Assembly: GCA_035553895.1 (NCBI GenBank)
Contig: DATMJI010000133.1
Location: forward strand, 1-21,426
Source of the DNA: JADDRA01 sp035553895
GTDB taxonomy: Bacteria > Actinomycetota > Acidimicrobiia > Acidimicrobiales > CADCSY01
DNA: 21,426 bases
Direction: 5' to 3'
The notes under the pieces: generated by a model
What the model saw: the letters and a program-made list of their open reading frames with translations, nothing else
The model's database searches: none
What the model was told of the DNA's origin: nothing
Position numbers and translations under genes: made by a program
Shown: positions 21,377 through 21,426 of the stretch, piece by piece
Numbering within the stretch: the stretch's first letter is position 1
How the letters are laid out: each line of letters starts with the position of its first letter

Positions 21377-21426
21377 GTGGCCTTCCAGTCCCTCTACCGG
21401 CGCTACCGGCCGGGCCGCTTCGGCGA
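21377..21426 (+). CDS. dnaX: DNA polymerase III subunit gamma/tau (partial, N-terminus only)
   Basis: GTG 21377 opens a frame reading AFQSLYRRYRPGRFG before the window ends. This is the conserved N-terminus of DnaX (A.QSLYRKYRP..F). The protein is the ATPase core of the clamp loader, which places the sliding clamp on primed DNA. The location right after the SRP RNA supports the call. The Walker motifs and the rest of the protein lie outside the window. Confidence 0.88.
   Translation, partial: MAFQSLYRRYRPGRFG

Overview
This is a GC-rich window of about 21 kb with a consistent bias to G or C at third codon positions. It comes from a high-GC Gram-positive bacterium, most likely an actinomycete; the class Acidimicrobiia is my guess from the overall style of the genes, not something I could test. 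Supporting signs are many genes that seem to start at or within a few bases of the transcription start (a TANNNT -10 box about 7 nt before ATG/GTG), frequent GTG starts, ATGA/GTGA gene overlaps, a lipobox, an LPxTG-type sorting signal and a small-type SRP RNA.

Layout. 1-196: tail of a basic Gly/Arg-rich protein. 248-966: a possible 40-codon leader ORF carrying a perfect 51-bp palindrome, then a DUF3105 membrane-anchored protein. 970-2648 (minus): xseA-xseB, exonuclease VII. 2755-6387 (plus): a short leader ORF and a PhnD-PhnC-PhnE type ABC importer. Its binding protein most resembles the 'putative selenate' branch, and its permease is a tandem fusion. 6466-11104 (minus): a cell-surface/regulatory block with an LPxTG-anchored Gly-rich protein, a secreted metacaspase-like protein with an EF-hand, an ECF sigma factor, a probable membrane-bound anti-sigma partner with a Pro-rich stalk, and a secreted acidic repeat protein. 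11476-13076 (plus): a DUF5819-like protein and an HTTM (vitamin K carboxylase-like) membrane protein, translationally coupled. 13114-18684 (minus): a four-gene Opp/Dpp-type ABC transporter with a permease-ATPase fusion and a binding protein that ends in its own membrane anchor. 18849-19625 (minus): an SLH-repeat secreted protein. 19681-20252 (minus): tadA followed by tRNA-Ser(CGA). 20351-20917 (plus): an unknown protein with a winged-helix-like C-terminus. 21033-21118 (minus): tRNA-Ser(GGA). 21184-21295 (plus): SRP RNA (ffs). 21377-end (plus): start of dnaX.

The most interesting observation is in the surface block. A bipartite motif, GTACCC-N16-CGTTCACCC on the minus strand, occurs three times with identical spacing: before the ECF sigma gene, immediately before its partner gene, and before the secreted acidic repeat protein. 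This is what an autoregulated ECF sigma promoter should look like. It would define a small regulon of sigma factor, partner and surface-exposed acidic protein that I do not recognise as a described system. Second in interest are two perfect inverted repeats (280-330 and 20959-21007) whose ends share CTTTGT/ACAAAG, and short leader ORFs overlapping the starts of the DUF3105 and phnD-like genes.
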